DNA of 64,000 nucleotides from an uncultured Lachnospiraceae bacterium (lineage in GTDB: Bacteria > Bacillota > Clostridia > Lachnospirales > Lachnospiraceae). Made by a program: the position numbers and the translations under genes. Below the pieces are notes generated by a model, which ran no database searches, was not told the origin of the DNA, and saw nothing but the letters and a program-made list of their open reading frames with translations. Of the stretch, positions 17,102 to 24,587 are shown piece by piece. The stretch is taken from the NCBI GenBank assembly GCA_934351925.1, contig CAKRJT010000006.1, forward strand, positions 69,764 to 133,763, read 5' to 3'. Every line of letters begins with the position of its first letter. Position 1 is the first letter of the stretch.

Positions 17102-17959
17102 ATGGAAATTTGGTTTTCGGAAAATCATTCGCCGCATGTGCGTTTTGATATCCGCGTGGAGAGACAGCTCTATTCGGCTGAGAGTGAATATCAGAGAATA
17201 GATGTCTTTGCTTCGCCTGAGTTCGGGAAGTTTCTTACGCTTGACGGAAGTGTTATTTTTTCCGAGCAGGATTGTTTTATCTACAATGAGATGGTGGTGC
17301 ATGTGCCGATGTCGGTGCACCCGCATGTCGAGAAGGTGCTTATTATCGGTGGAGGTGACGGCGGTGTCGCCAAAGAGCTTATCAATTACGATACAGTAAA
17401 ATGCATAGATATCGTTGAGCAGGACGCCATGTTCATCGAGGCATGCAAGGAGTTCTTTCCGGAGACGGCAAAGGGGTTAGATGATGAGAGAGTGCACGTC
17501 TACAACACCGATGCGCTGCGCTTTTTACGCTCCCAGACGGATGTGTATGACCTTATTATAAATGATGCCACAGACCCGTTCGGTGCGTCGGAGGGCTTCT
17601 TCACAAGGGAGTTTTACGGCAACTGTTACAAGGCACTGAAGGATGACGGAATACTTGTCTATCAGCATGGAAGCCCTTTCTATGATGAGGACGAGCAGGC
17701 ATGCAGGCGGATGCACAAGAAGGTGTTCAACACCTTCCCGATAAGCAGGGTATATCAGGCGCATATACCGACCAGCCCTTCGGGATACTGGCTTTTTGGC
17801 TTTGCGTCGAAAAAATATCACCCACTGGCTGATTTTAAGCCGGAGGAGTGGAAAAAGCTGCAGATACCTACGGAATACTATACCTGTAATCTGCACACCG
17901 GAGCGTTTATGCTTCCAAAATACGTTGAGGAATTGTTAGAAGAGGAGGAAAAAAGATGA
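17102..17959 (+). CDS. speE: spermidine synthase (aminopropyltransferase)
   Basis: This 285-residue protein has the SpeE layout: an N-terminal beta domain (FGKFLTLDGSVIFSEQDCFIYNEM), the nucleotide loop IGGGDGGVAKEL (82-93), and the catalytic NDATDPFGASEGFF segment with aspartates near 155 and 158. The enzyme normally transfers the aminopropyl group from decarboxylated S-adenosylmethionine to putrescine. No S-adenosylmethionine decarboxylase (SpeD) gene is in the window. The next gene overlaps it by four bases (ATGA) and belongs to the alternative carboxyspermidine route, so substrate use here deserves attention. A 213-bp gap separates it from speA. Confidence 0.9.
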   Translation: MEIWFSENHSPHVRFDIRVERQLYSAESEYQRIDVFASPEFGKFLTLDGSVIFSEQDCFIYNEMVVHVPMSVHPHVEKVLIIGGGDGGVAKELINYDTVKCIDIVEQDAMFIEACKEFFPETAKGLDDERVHVYNTDALRFLRSQTDVYDLIINDATDPFGASEGFFTREFYGNCYKALKDDGILVYQHGSPFYDEDEQACRRMHKKVFNTFPISRVYQAHIPTSPSGYWLFGFASKKYHPLADFKPEEWKKLQIPTEYYTCNLHTGAFMLPKYVEELLEEEEKR

Positions 17960-19215
17960 GTCGTTTATTGGTAATCGGATGTGGTGGAGTTGCTTCAGTT
18001 GCAATTCATAAGTGCTGTCAGCTTAGTGAGGTGTTCACGGAGCTGTGTATAGCCAGCAGGACTAAGAGTAAGTGTGATACGTTGAAGAAGGAGCTGGAGG
18101 GAAAGACAAATACGAAGATTACGACAGCACAGCTTGACGCCGACCATGTTGATGAGATAATTGCTCTTATCAACAGCTACAAGCCGGATGCAGTGCTCAA
18201 TGTAGCACTTCCGTATCAGGATTTGACAATTATGGATGCCTGTCTTGCAACCAAGGTTTCCTACATTGATACAGCAAATTATGAGTGTGAGAACACGGAT
18301 GACCCGGAGTGGAGAAAGGTGTACGAGGAGCGTTGCAGGAGACTTGGCTTCACGGCTTATTTTGACTATTCCTGGCAGTGGGCTTACAGGGAGCGTTTCA
18401 AGGAGGCAGGAATCACGGGACTTTTAGGAAGCGGCTTTGACCCGGGAGTTACAAGCGTGTTCACGGCTTACGCGCTCAAGCATTATTTTGACGAAATTCA
18501 TACAATAGATATATTGGACTGCAACGGCGGCGACCATGGCTATCCGTTCGCAACCAACTTCAATCCGGAGATTAATCTCCGTGAGGTATCCGCACCGGGC
18601 TCATACTGGGAGAACGGAAAGTGGATTGAGACTAAGCCTATGGAGATTAAGAGAGAATATGATTTCCCTGAGGTGGGAATGAAGGACATGTACCTTCTTC
18701 ACCATGAGGAGATAGAGTCACTCGCCGCCAATATTCCGGGAGTTAAGAGAATCCGTTTCTTCATGACCTTCGGACAGAGCTACCTCACACATATGAAGTG
18801 CCTTGAGAATGTCGGAATGTTATCGACGACACCGATTAACTTTGATGGCAAGGAAATCGTTCCAATCCAGTTTTTAAAAGCACTTCTTCCTGACCCTGCC
18901 TCACTCGGACCAAGAACCGTCGGCAAGACCAATATAGGCTGTATCTATACAGGAATCAAGGACGGCAAGGAGAAAACTCTCTACATCTACAATGTATGCG
19001 ACCATCAGGAGTGCTACCGCGAGGTCGGCTCACAGGCAATCTCCTACACAACAGGCGTTCCTGCCATGATTGGTGCGATGATGGTTGTCAAGGGCATCTG
19101 GAACAAGCCGGGTGTATTCACCGTTGAGGAGTTCGACCCGGACCCATTCATGGATGCACTCAATAAGTACGGACTTCCTTGGATTGTGTGTGAGAATCCG
19201 GTGCTGGTGGAGTAG
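17956..19215 (+). CDS. carboxynorspermidine/carboxyspermidine synthase (saccharopine dehydrogenase family)
   Basis: This 419-residue protein has an N-terminal Rossmann fold with VIGCGGVASVAIHKC (6-20) for NADPH and the saccharopine-dehydrogenase-like body (YIDTANYE, GLLGSGFDPGVTSVFTAYA, DHGYPFATNFNPEINL). This subgroup condenses L-aspartate beta-semialdehyde with putrescine (or diaminopropane) by reductive amination, giving carboxyspermidine, which NspC then decarboxylates. It is translationally coupled to speE. It is separated from its partner nspC by an inserted PfpI-like gene; elsewhere the two are usually neighbours. Confidence 0.9.
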   Translation: MSRLLVIGCGGVASVAIHKCCQLSEVFTELCIASRTKSKCDTLKKELEGKTNTKITTAQLDADHVDEIIALINSYKPDAVLNVALPYQDLTIMDACLATKVSYIDTANYECENTDDPEWRKVYEERCRRLGFTAYFDYSWQWAYRERFKEAGITGLLGSGFDPGVTSVFTAYALKHYFDEIHTIDILDCNGGDHGYPFATNFNPEINLREVSAPGSYWENGKWIETKPMEIKREYDFPEVGMKDMYLLHHEEIESLAANIPGVKRIRFFMTFGQSYLTHMKCLENVGMLSTTPINFDGKEIVPIQFLKALLPDPASLGPRTVGKTNIGCIYTGIKDGKEKTLYIYNVCDHQECYREVGSQAISYTTGVPAMIGAMMVVKGIWNKPGVFTVEEFDPDPFMDALNKYGLPWIVCENPVLVE

Positions 19216-19226
19216 GGGTGTAAAAT

Positions 19227-19240
19227 CGGAATTTGTGTGG
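19227..19240. repeat. left cassette boundary repeat (pfpI cassette)
   Basis: ATCGGAATTTGTGTGGAG around 19226 matches the 3' end of the linker before the PPOX gene (CTCGGAATTGTGGAGG at 23430) and, less closely, that before the Imm1-like gene (ATCGGGAATTATATGG at 24175). All lie immediately upstream of small AT-rich genes. Confidence 0.5.
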
Positions 19241-19251
19241 AGAAAATGGAT

Positions 19252-19824
19252 ATGAAAAAAACAGCTATATTGTTATATGATTCATTTTGTAATTTTGAAA
19301 TCAGTCCTGCGCTTGAAATATTGGCACTCGCTGAAAAACCAATTACAGTTTTCGGAATTGCAAAACAGACAATCAAAAGTGAAGATGGGTTGTCGGTATT
19401 TCCAGATGATACCATTGATAATCTTGATTTAGATGCGTATGATAGTTTGATACTGCCAGGGGCAATGGATATCAGAGAAACTATTGAGAATGAAAGAATA
19501 ATAGATTTCATCAAAAAGTTTAAAGGAAAGACAATAGGAGCTATTTCTATTGCACCCCTGTTACTTGTCAGAGCTGGACTGCTTAATGGAAAACCATTCA
19601 TGGCTGGTATCAATAAAGAAGAGATTTTAGAAGAAGGTTTTTCAGAAAGTGACTTGGCTAAAATGGTGGGATGGGATGATAATTTAAGCAAACCAGTTGA
19701 GGCGGGATATATTATAACTGACAATATAATTACGTCAATATCTTATAACTTTGTTAAATGGGCATTGGCCTTTGGAAAAATGGTAGGAATTGATATTCCC
19801 GCAGATACATTTGGGATTCAATAA
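19252..19824 (+). CDS. DJ-1/PfpI family protein lacking the nucleophile cysteine
   Basis: This 190-residue protein starts with KKTAILLYDSFCNFEISPALEIL and has the DJ-1/PfpI alpha-beta fold with GAMDIRE and a nucleophile-elbow region GAISIAPLLLVRAG (about 103-116). In active members the elbow reads AIC(H/A)xP; here serine replaces the cysteine (about S106), so glyoxalase or peptidase activity is doubtful. Three starts are possible (GTG 19237, ATG 19246, ATG 19252); GGAG at 19239 favours 19252. The gene is AT-rich, sits between two polyamine genes of different composition, and is bracketed by cassette-type repeats. Confidence 0.8.
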   Translation: MKKTAILLYDSFCNFEISPALEILALAEKPITVFGIAKQTIKSEDGLSVFPDDTIDNLDLDAYDSLILPGAMDIRETIENERIIDFIKKFKGKTIGAISIAPLLLVRAGLLNGKPFMAGINKEEILEEGFSESDLAKMVGWDDNLSKPVEAGYIITDNIITSISYNFVKWALAFGKMVGIDIPADTFGIQ

Positions 19825-19840
19825 ATTCCAGTTGTGCAAT
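19824..19840. repeat. right cassette boundary repeat (pfpI cassette)
   Basis: AATTCCAGTTGTGCAA directly overlaps the pfpI stop and matches AATTCCGGTTTGCAGA after the PPOX gene. Its first bases are complementary to the CGGAATT at the other end of the cassette. Confidence 0.5.
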
Positions 19841-19870
19841 TATCTGATATATATAAAAGTGAGGTGCGGC

Positions 19871-21019
19871 ATGCAGATAGAAGATACAGCTACCCCATCA
19901 TACATTGTCGATGAGGGAAAGCTGAAAAGTAATTTGGAAATATTAAAAGGTGTGATAGAGCGTACCGGGTGCCGCATACTGCTCGCGCAGAAGTGTTTTT
20001 CAATGTATGCAGTGTATCCGCTTATAGGACAATATATAAGCGGCTGCACCGCAAGCGGACTGTTCGAGGCAAGACTTGGTTATGAGGAGATGGGGAAGGA
20101 AAACCATGTGTTTTCCCCGGCTTACAGGGAGACGGAATTTGACGAGACTATGGGCTATTGCGACCATATTATATTCAATTCGGTGGCACAGCTTAATAAG
20201 TTCCGCAGCAGGTGCACAGCGAATGGAAAAAGCTTCGGCTTGAGGATAAATCCTGAGTGCTCCACGCAGGGTGAGCACGCCATTTATGACCCGTGTGCGC
20301 CGGGTTCAAGGCTTGGCGTCACCATAGAAAAGCTGGAGGAGGAGCTTGGGAAAAATCCACGCTTTTTAGAGGGCGTTGACGGGTTTCATTTTCACACGCT
20401 CTGCGAGCAGAATTCCGATGACCTTGAGACAACGCTTGAGGCTGTTGAGCAGAAATTCGGAAAATATCTGTACGATATGAAGTGGCTCAATATGGGCGGG
20501 GGTCATCACATCACAAGAAAAGATTATGATGTGGAACGCCTTGTCCGCCTTGTGAATCACATGAAGGAAAAATATCAGGTTCAGGTGTATCTTGAGCCGG
20601 GCGAGGCGGTGGCGCTCAATGCGGGCTATCTTAAGACCACAGTGCTTGACATCGTGGAAAATGCAGGAATCACAACGCTTATTCTTGATGCGTCAGCGGC
20701 ATGCCACATGCCGGATGTTCTTGAGATGCCGTACAGACCACCTCTTAAGGACAGCGGAGAGCCTGGCAAGAAGCAGTACACATACCGCCTATCATCCTAC
20801 ACCTGTCTTGCGGGTGATATCATAGGCGATTATTCCTTTGACAGGGAGATACAGATAGGCGACACATTGTATTTTGAGGATATGGCTATATATTCTATGG
20901 TGAAGAATAACACCTTCAACGGAATCGGACTTCCAGATATCGTGCTTAGGCATGAGAATGGGGAATGTGAGGTTGTAAAGCATTTCGGATATGAGGATTT
21001 CAAGGGGAGATTGTCCTGA
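19871..21019 (+). CDS. nspC: carboxynorspermidine/carboxyspermidine decarboxylase
   Basis: This 382-residue PLP enzyme has the alanine-racemase-type fold. The Schiff-base lysine is K41 in LLAQKCFSM. The cofactor-binding region is NMGGGHHITR, and the C-terminal barrel carries the catalytic cysteine segment DASAACHMPDVLEMPYRPP. It should decarboxylate carboxyspermidine to spermidine, finishing the aspartate-semialdehyde pathway begun by the synthase at 17956. ATG 19871 follows GTGAGGTG at 19859-19866. Length and motifs are complete. Confidence 0.92.
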   Translation: MQIEDTATPSYIVDEGKLKSNLEILKGVIERTGCRILLAQKCFSMYAVYPLIGQYISGCTASGLFEARLGYEEMGKENHVFSPAYRETEFDETMGYCDHIIFNSVAQLNKFRSRCTANGKSFGLRINPECSTQGEHAIYDPCAPGSRLGVTIEKLEEELGKNPRFLEGVDGFHFHTLCEQNSDDLETTLEAVEQKFGKYLYDMKWLNMGGGHHITRKDYDVERLVRLVNHMKEKYQVQVYLEPGEAVALNAGYLKTTVLDIVENAGITTLILDASAACHMPDVLEMPYRPPLKDSGEPGKKQYTYRLSSYTCLAGDIIGDYSFDREIQIGDTLYFEDMAIYSMVKNNTFNGIGLPDIVLRHENGECEVVKHFGYEDFKGRLS

Positions 21020-21057
21020 GTGGACAGAGAGTGTGTACATGGCAGATTAGGAGATAA

Positions 21058-21243
21058 CTATATTGTACAATATGGATAATTTGTTTTAAAAACAACAGTA
21101 TATTCAGAGCATTGGCTTTGTCTATTATTCCTTCAGTTTTGTTTTTGTTCAGTGGAATTATGAGTCGGTCAATTTTGTTGATTATCGCCTCAATATTGTT
21201 TGCGCCAAGCCATATTTTACTTTCGTATAAGAACGCAAAATGA
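21058..21243 (+). pseudogene. C-terminal remnant of an unidentified membrane protein
   Basis: A frame opens after a stop at 21055 and runs 61 codons to TGA 21241-21243 without a start codon and binding site. It encodes one or two hydrophobic helices (ALALSIIPSVLFLFSGIM, then SILLIIASILFAPSHILL) ending in SYKNAK, which looks like the natural end of a small permease-like protein. It is followed after nine bases by a cassette-boundary repeat, so it is probably a 5'-deleted cassette gene. Confidence 0.45.
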
Positions 21244-21251
21244 TATTAGCT

Positions 21252-21291
21252 AACTTACAGTTTGCAGAACAGTTGGGCGAAGTAGAAAATT
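21252..21291. repeat. type I linker repeat (copy A)
   Basis: AACTTACAGTTTGCAGAACA, then GTTGGGCGAAGTAGAAAA, aligns with copies at 23313-23350 and 23885-23920 and with the short copy at 24562. All share the TTTGCAGA core, followed by a GTTGAGC-like and a TAGAAAA segment. Confidence 0.55.
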
Positions 21292-21344
21292 GAAATTTAG
21301 AGGGAAAGAAAATCTAAAAACATCGAAAAAACAAGCATTTGCGG

Positions 21345-21367
21345 GCATGATACGAATCGTATCATGC
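21345..21367. repeat. perfect inverted repeat
   Basis: GCATGATACGA and TCGTATCATGC flank a single A. There is no T-run, so it is more like an operator or an extruding hairpin than a terminator. It lies 90 bases upstream of the PAP2 gene, whose neighbour encodes an XRE regulator. Confidence 0.6.
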
Positions 21368-21457
21368 ATGTGAAAGAGCGTTTCTTTCATAGTTTTACAC
21401 TTTTTGATAAGGTGGAGTTGTCGGAAAGACAAGCCAAAACAGAAAGGATGTAGAATT

Positions 21458-22117
21458 ATGAAAAAGAGCGAAAAGAAGAATTTGCTGATTGGAAGCATAT
21501 TCCTTGCAATGTTTGCAGTATGGACAGCTTTGATTCAGTCTGTGGATGTGCAGCCGCTTGGCCAAAACGGAACAAGTATTGGATTTGCAACATTCAATTG
21601 CTGGTTTCACCATTTCACAGGGGTAAACATGGCAATTTATACGATTACCGATTGGATGGGGCTGGTGCCTGTCGTAATATGCCTTATTTTCGCAGGGATT
21701 GGACTTGTACAGTTGATCAAAAGAAGAAGCCTTTTCAGGGTGGATGCAGATATCATGATTTTGGGTGTGTATTTTGTCATCGTGTTCTTGGCATATGCGA
21801 TTTTTGAAATGATCCCAATCAATTACAGACCGATTTTAATCGAAGGAAGTATGGAGGCTTCTTATCCGTCCTCAACTACCTTGTTGGTATTAAGTGTAAT
21901 GCCTGTCTTGATCGAGCAAATCCAGCGTAGACTTTCTGGCATTGGGGTAAAACGAATCATAACGATTGCGGCAATCGCTTTTTCGGTATTCATGGTGACT
22001 GGGAGATTGATTTCCGGAGTACATTGGTTTACGGATATCGTAGGCGGTGTACTGCTAAGTGCCGGATTGTTTAAGCTTTATAAAGCGGCAGTTATGCTGG
22101 CATTAAAAGAAAAATAG
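21458..22117 (+). CDS. PAP2 superfamily membrane phosphatase
   Basis: This 219-residue protein has about six membrane helices. The PAP2 signatures are YRP near residue 125, YPSST in place of the usual PSGH, and GRLISGVHWFTDIVGG with the catalytic histidine and aspartate. The histidine of the middle motif is replaced by threonine, a variant I have seen described for this clostridial subgroup, so lipid phosphatase activity is likely but not certain. ATG 21458 follows AAGGATG. The next gene begins 24 bases later and encodes an XRE regulator with membrane helices, a frequent pairing. Confidence 0.8.
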   Translation: MKKSEKKNLLIGSIFLAMFAVWTALIQSVDVQPLGQNGTSIGFATFNCWFHHFTGVNMAIYTITDWMGLVPVVICLIFAGIGLVQLIKRRSLFRVDADIMILGVYFVIVFLAYAIFEMIPINYRPILIEGSMEASYPSSTTLLVLSVMPVLIEQIQRRLSGIGVKRIITIAAIAFSVFMVTGRLISGVHWFTDIVGGVLLSAGLFKLYKAAVMLALKEK

Positions 22118-22140
22118 AATTGGTATGGGAGGTGCAGGTT

Positions 22141-22758
22141 TTGGAATTTCATGAAAAGCTTCAGGAATTAAGAAAGAGTCGAGGTTTGACACAGGAAGAA
22201 TTAGCCGAGGCATTATTTGTTTCCAGAACCGCTATTTCAAAATGGGAGTCCGGAAGAGGATACCCAAGCATAGATTCATTAAAGGAAATATCCAGCTATT
22301 TTTCTGTATCAATTGATGATTTGTTATCTGGAGAGCAATTGATTTTCATAGCAGAAAAAGAAAACAAATCAAATCTCAATGGCGTATGCGATTTGTTATT
22401 GGGGTTTGTTGACTTGTTTTCACTGATGCTGATATTTCTTCCGCTGTATCCCAAACCGGTCAATGGATATATCTATTCGGTAAATCTCTTAGGATATGTA
22501 GATGGAAATGCTTTCATAATCAGGATCTATTGGGCATTGTTTATCAGCTTGACGATTGCCGGAATCGTGAAAATACTGATGGTCTATTTCAAGTTTGAAA
22601 AGGGCAAAAAAGCGGTTACATTCATCTCTGTAGGACTCAGTATCATTGCTGTTTTGTTTTTGGCTATGGCGAGAGAGCCGTATGCGATAACAGTAACGTT
22701 CCTGTTATTGCTTATCAAAGGCATTCTGCTTTATAAGCAGGCTAAGGCAGGTCGATAA
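22141..22758 (+). CDS. XRE-family regulator with C-terminal membrane domain
   Basis: This 205-residue protein has an N-terminal helix-turn-helix (FHEKLQELRKSRGLTQEELAEALFVSRTAISKWESGRGYPSIDSLKEI, residues 2-48). Four hydrophobic segments follow: LLLGFVDLFSLMLIFLPLY, AFIIRIYWALFISLTIAGIV, VTFISVGLSIIAVLFL and AITVTFLLLLIKGILL. The start is TTG 22141, seven bases after GGGAGGTG. Membrane-anchored XRE regulators of this kind in Firmicutes probably act on their neighbours, here the PAP2 gene. The signal is unknown. Confidence 0.85.
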   Translation: MEFHEKLQELRKSRGLTQEELAEALFVSRTAISKWESGRGYPSIDSLKEISSYFSVSIDDLLSGEQLIFIAEKENKSNLNGVCDLLLGFVDLFSLMLIFLPLYPKPVNGYIYSVNLLGYVDGNAFIIRIYWALFISLTIAGIVKILMVYFKFEKGKKAVTFISVGLSIIAVLFLAMAREPYAITVTFLLLLIKGILLYKQAKAGR

Positions 22759-22827
22759 GATATTGTGCCCTGCAACTTCGAATTTGTTTGAATGTTAAAA
22801 ATTCTTTAATATAGTTAGGAGAAAAAG

Positions 22828-23280
22828 ATGTATAACAGATATGATAATATCAATAAATTTATAACAGATATTGATAAATTAAAAATGGATAAGTACGGAA
22901 CTGTTTATATATCTGAGGAAGATGATTATGATATTTCTGTTTGTCTTGATGAACAGATGGAGCGTTTTGAAGAATTGAAACCTGTTATTATAAAGGTAGC
23001 AGAACATGTTTGTGAACTTGATAATATCGTTCAAAGGTATTATAAAAAGTGTTGTAAAAATTCTCAAAAATATTATAAAGAGCGTTATAATATTGATGAT
23101 TTTGAAGATTATCCGGAAACTATCTATATTGATAAACCGAACATGATTGCACTTGAGTATTGGGGTGCAAGAGAAAATACACAATACCTTGTTAAGTTTG
23201 AAGAAATTGACAACAAATTTATTTTAAAGAGTTTTGGCATGGTTGATGATATTCCTGCCGACTGGGATGAGATAATTTAG
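22828..23280 (+). CDS. hypothetical acidic protein
   Basis: I do not recognise this 150-residue protein. It is acidic and Tyr-rich (YKKCCKNSQKYYKERYNIDDFEDYPE), soluble, with a C-terminal half that looks like a small alpha-beta fold (MIALEYWGARENTQYLVKFEEIDNKFILKSFGMV). ATG 22828 is preceded by TTAGGAGAAAAAG. Size and acidity recall immunity proteins of contact-dependent or polymorphic toxin systems, but no toxin is adjacent. It lies in the repeat-bounded cassette series: its stop is followed 33 bases later by a full linker repeat. Confidence 0.7.
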   Translation: MYNRYDNINKFITDIDKLKMDKYGTVYISEEDDYDISVCLDEQMERFEELKPVIIKVAEHVCELDNIVQRYYKKCCKNSQKYYKERYNIDDFEDYPETIYIDKPNMIALEYWGARENTQYLVKFEEIDNKFILKSFGMVDDIPADWDEII

Positions 23281-23312
23281 GTGGAGAAGAAGTTTTAAAG
23301 TCTGAGTACGCT

Positions 23313-23441
23313 CATTCCGGTCTGCAGAGCAGTTGAGCAAATTAGAAAAGCCGGATCGACTGAGCTGAATGCGATGGAGGCTTCTTGTCCGAAGGGCAGG
23401 AAGATGGAAATAAGAAAGCGTTTAACAACTCGGAATTGTGG
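23313..23441. repeat. full linker repeat (type I + type II, copy C)
   Basis: Type I (23313-23350) reads TTCCGGTCTGCAGAGCAGTT, then a TAGAAAA tail. Type II (23351-23441) holds CGACTGAGCTGAATGCGATG, the hairpin CTTCTTGTCC-GAAG-GGCAGGAAG and the terminal AACTCGGAATTGTGG. The ends TTCCGG and CGGAATT can pair, so the whole 130-bp unit can fold back. Confidence 0.65.
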
Positions 23442-23450
23442 AGGTAAGTT

Positions 23451-23879
23451 ATGGAGAAATTAACAAAAGATGCTGAAGAAATATTAATTGAACGATTCGG
23501 AAAAGATAGTATTATTGCGTTGGCAACAACAGTAGATGAAACCCCTTATGTCCGCAATGTAAATGCTTTTTATGTTGATGGTGCATTTTATGTGCTTACA
23601 TATGGATTATCAAACAAAATGAAGCAGATTGAAGTAAATCCTATTGTGGCACTTGCTGGTGATTGGTTTACCGCACATGGAAAAGGTGTTAATTTAGGGT
23701 ATTTCGGAAAAGAAGAAAACAAAGATATTGCAAATAAGATGCGAGAGGCATTTTCTGAATGGATTGATAATGGACATAATAACTTTGATGATGTAAACAC
23801 TTGTATCTTGCGTATTGACTTAATAGATGGATTATTGCTTTCGCATGGAACACGATATGAGATTGATTTTTCTAAGTAG
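23451..23879 (+). CDS. pyridoxamine 5'-phosphate oxidase family protein
   Basis: This 142-residue protein has the split-barrel flavin-binding fold: LATTVDETPYVRNVNAFYVDGAFYVLTYGLSNKMKQIEVNPIVALAGDWFTAHGKG. This group uses FMN, heme or F420-like cofactors and reduces varied substrates, so the reaction is not predictable. ATG 23451 follows TGGAGGTAAG. It stands alone between two linker repeats, in an AT-rich stretch unlike the surrounding polyamine genes, which suggests recent acquisition as a unit. Confidence 0.85.
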   Translation: MEKLTKDAEEILIERFGKDSIIALATTVDETPYVRNVNAFYVDGAFYVLTYGLSNKMKQIEVNPIVALAGDWFTAHGKGVNLGYFGKEENKDIANKMREAFSEWIDNGHNNFDDVNTCILRIDLIDGLLLSHGTRYEIDFSK

Positions 23880-23884
23880 CCATA

Positions 23885-23920
23885 AATTCCGGTTTGCAGA
23901 AAAGTCGAGTAAAGTGAAAA
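23885..23920. repeat. type I linker repeat (copy D1)
   Basis: AATTCCGGTTTGCAGAAAAG, then TCGAGTAAAGTGAAAA, begins six bases after the PPOX stop. Here the type II half is absent; instead a small GTGTC-GAACT-GACAC hairpin follows at 23929-23943. Confidence 0.6.
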
Positions 23921-23959
23921 TCTGTAGGTGTCGAACTGACACATTAGAAAGGATTATAT

Positions 23960-24073
23960 ATGAGTGAGTTGGAGGAGTCTTCTATCGGTTTTTCCGATAA
24001 AAGTTCTGGAGGAAGAAAAAGATATAATGGTGAATCTTGTAATGAATTTTTTGACAATGTAGTTTGTTCGTGA
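23960..24073 (+). CDS. small hypothetical protein (37 aa)
   Basis: A 37-codon frame starts at ATG 23960 with AGAAAGGA nine bases upstream and ends at TGA 24071. The product is hydrophilic (MSELEESSIGFSDKSSGGRK at its start) and lacks recognisable motifs. It may be a real small cassette protein or the start of a truncated gene. Support is only the binding site and its position between two linker repeats. Confidence 0.35.
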   Translation: MSELEESSIGFSDKSSGGRKRYNGESCNEFFDNVVCS

Positions 24074-24100
24074 AATTTATTATTTTATGAAATTGGTAAA

Positions 24101-24190
24101 TCGGAATTGACCGAGCTGAAAGCGAGGGATGCTTCTTGTCCAAAGGGCAAGAAGATGTAAAATGAATTTGACAAATCGGGAATTATATGG
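24101..24190. repeat. type II linker repeat (copy D2)
   Basis: CGGAATTGACCGAGCTGAAA, then the hairpin CTTCTTGTCC-AAA-GGGCAAGAAG and the terminal AAATCGGGAATTATATGG, align with 23351-23441. The hairpin stem differs between copies at positions that keep pairing (GGCAGGAAG versus GGCAAGAAG), which points to selection on structure. Confidence 0.65.
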
Positions 24191-24197
24191 GGGCAAC

Positions 24198-24563
24198 ATG
24201 ATAGTTGTAAGTACAGATAAAGGCAATCTTTCTTTCCAATCAGTAGACGATGTATTAAAATTCGTACAAACATCAGCACAAGAAAATATTGAACTATGGA
24301 TTAGCGGGAAGCAGCCATACCCCTGTATATCTGTGTGTATTAGCGGAGAATACGCAGCTATCAATTATTTTCAAAATGATACAGGTGATATGTGGCTGTC
24401 TTATAATGAGGAAAATCAAGAAGATGTTACTTTTATGGCTGCTGGAGAAGAATGGGAACCAGATGTCAATGCAGTCATCAGTATAAACAGTGCATTTTCT
24501 TGCATTAGGGAATTTTGTGCTACTTATGAACGACCTTGTTGTATTCAGTGGCAAGAGTTATAA
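24198..24563 (+). CDS. Imm1-like immunity protein (putative)
   Basis: This 121-residue protein begins at ATG 24198 after GGGGGC. Features are LSFQSVDDVLKFV, a central ELWISGKQPYPCISVCISGEYAAINYF and the C-terminal NAVISINSAFSCIREFCATYERPCCIQW. This pattern resembles the Imm1 family of polymorphic-toxin immunity proteins, in which a final ERPxxIxW segment is common. The assignment is by recollection of the family and is moderate. No toxin gene is adjacent, so it would be an orphan immunity gene in the cassette series. Confidence 0.5.
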   Translation: MIVVSTDKGNLSFQSVDDVLKFVQTSAQENIELWISGKQPYPCISVCISGEYAAINYFQNDTGDMWLSYNEENQEDVTFMAAGEEWEPDVNAVISINSAFSCIREFCATYERPCCIQWQEL

Positions 24564-24579
24564 CTTCCAATTTGCAGAG
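24562..24579. repeat. type I linker repeat, short copy E
   Basis: AACTTCCAATTTGCAGAG overlaps the end of the Imm1-like gene and matches the first 18 bases of the type I repeats. The next gene's binding site follows directly. Confidence 0.5.
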
Positions 24580-24587
24580 GTGATATA

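Noticed and set aside
21345..21367. Perfect palindrome as a terminator
   Set aside because: No T-run follows on either strand; retained only as an inverted repeat.
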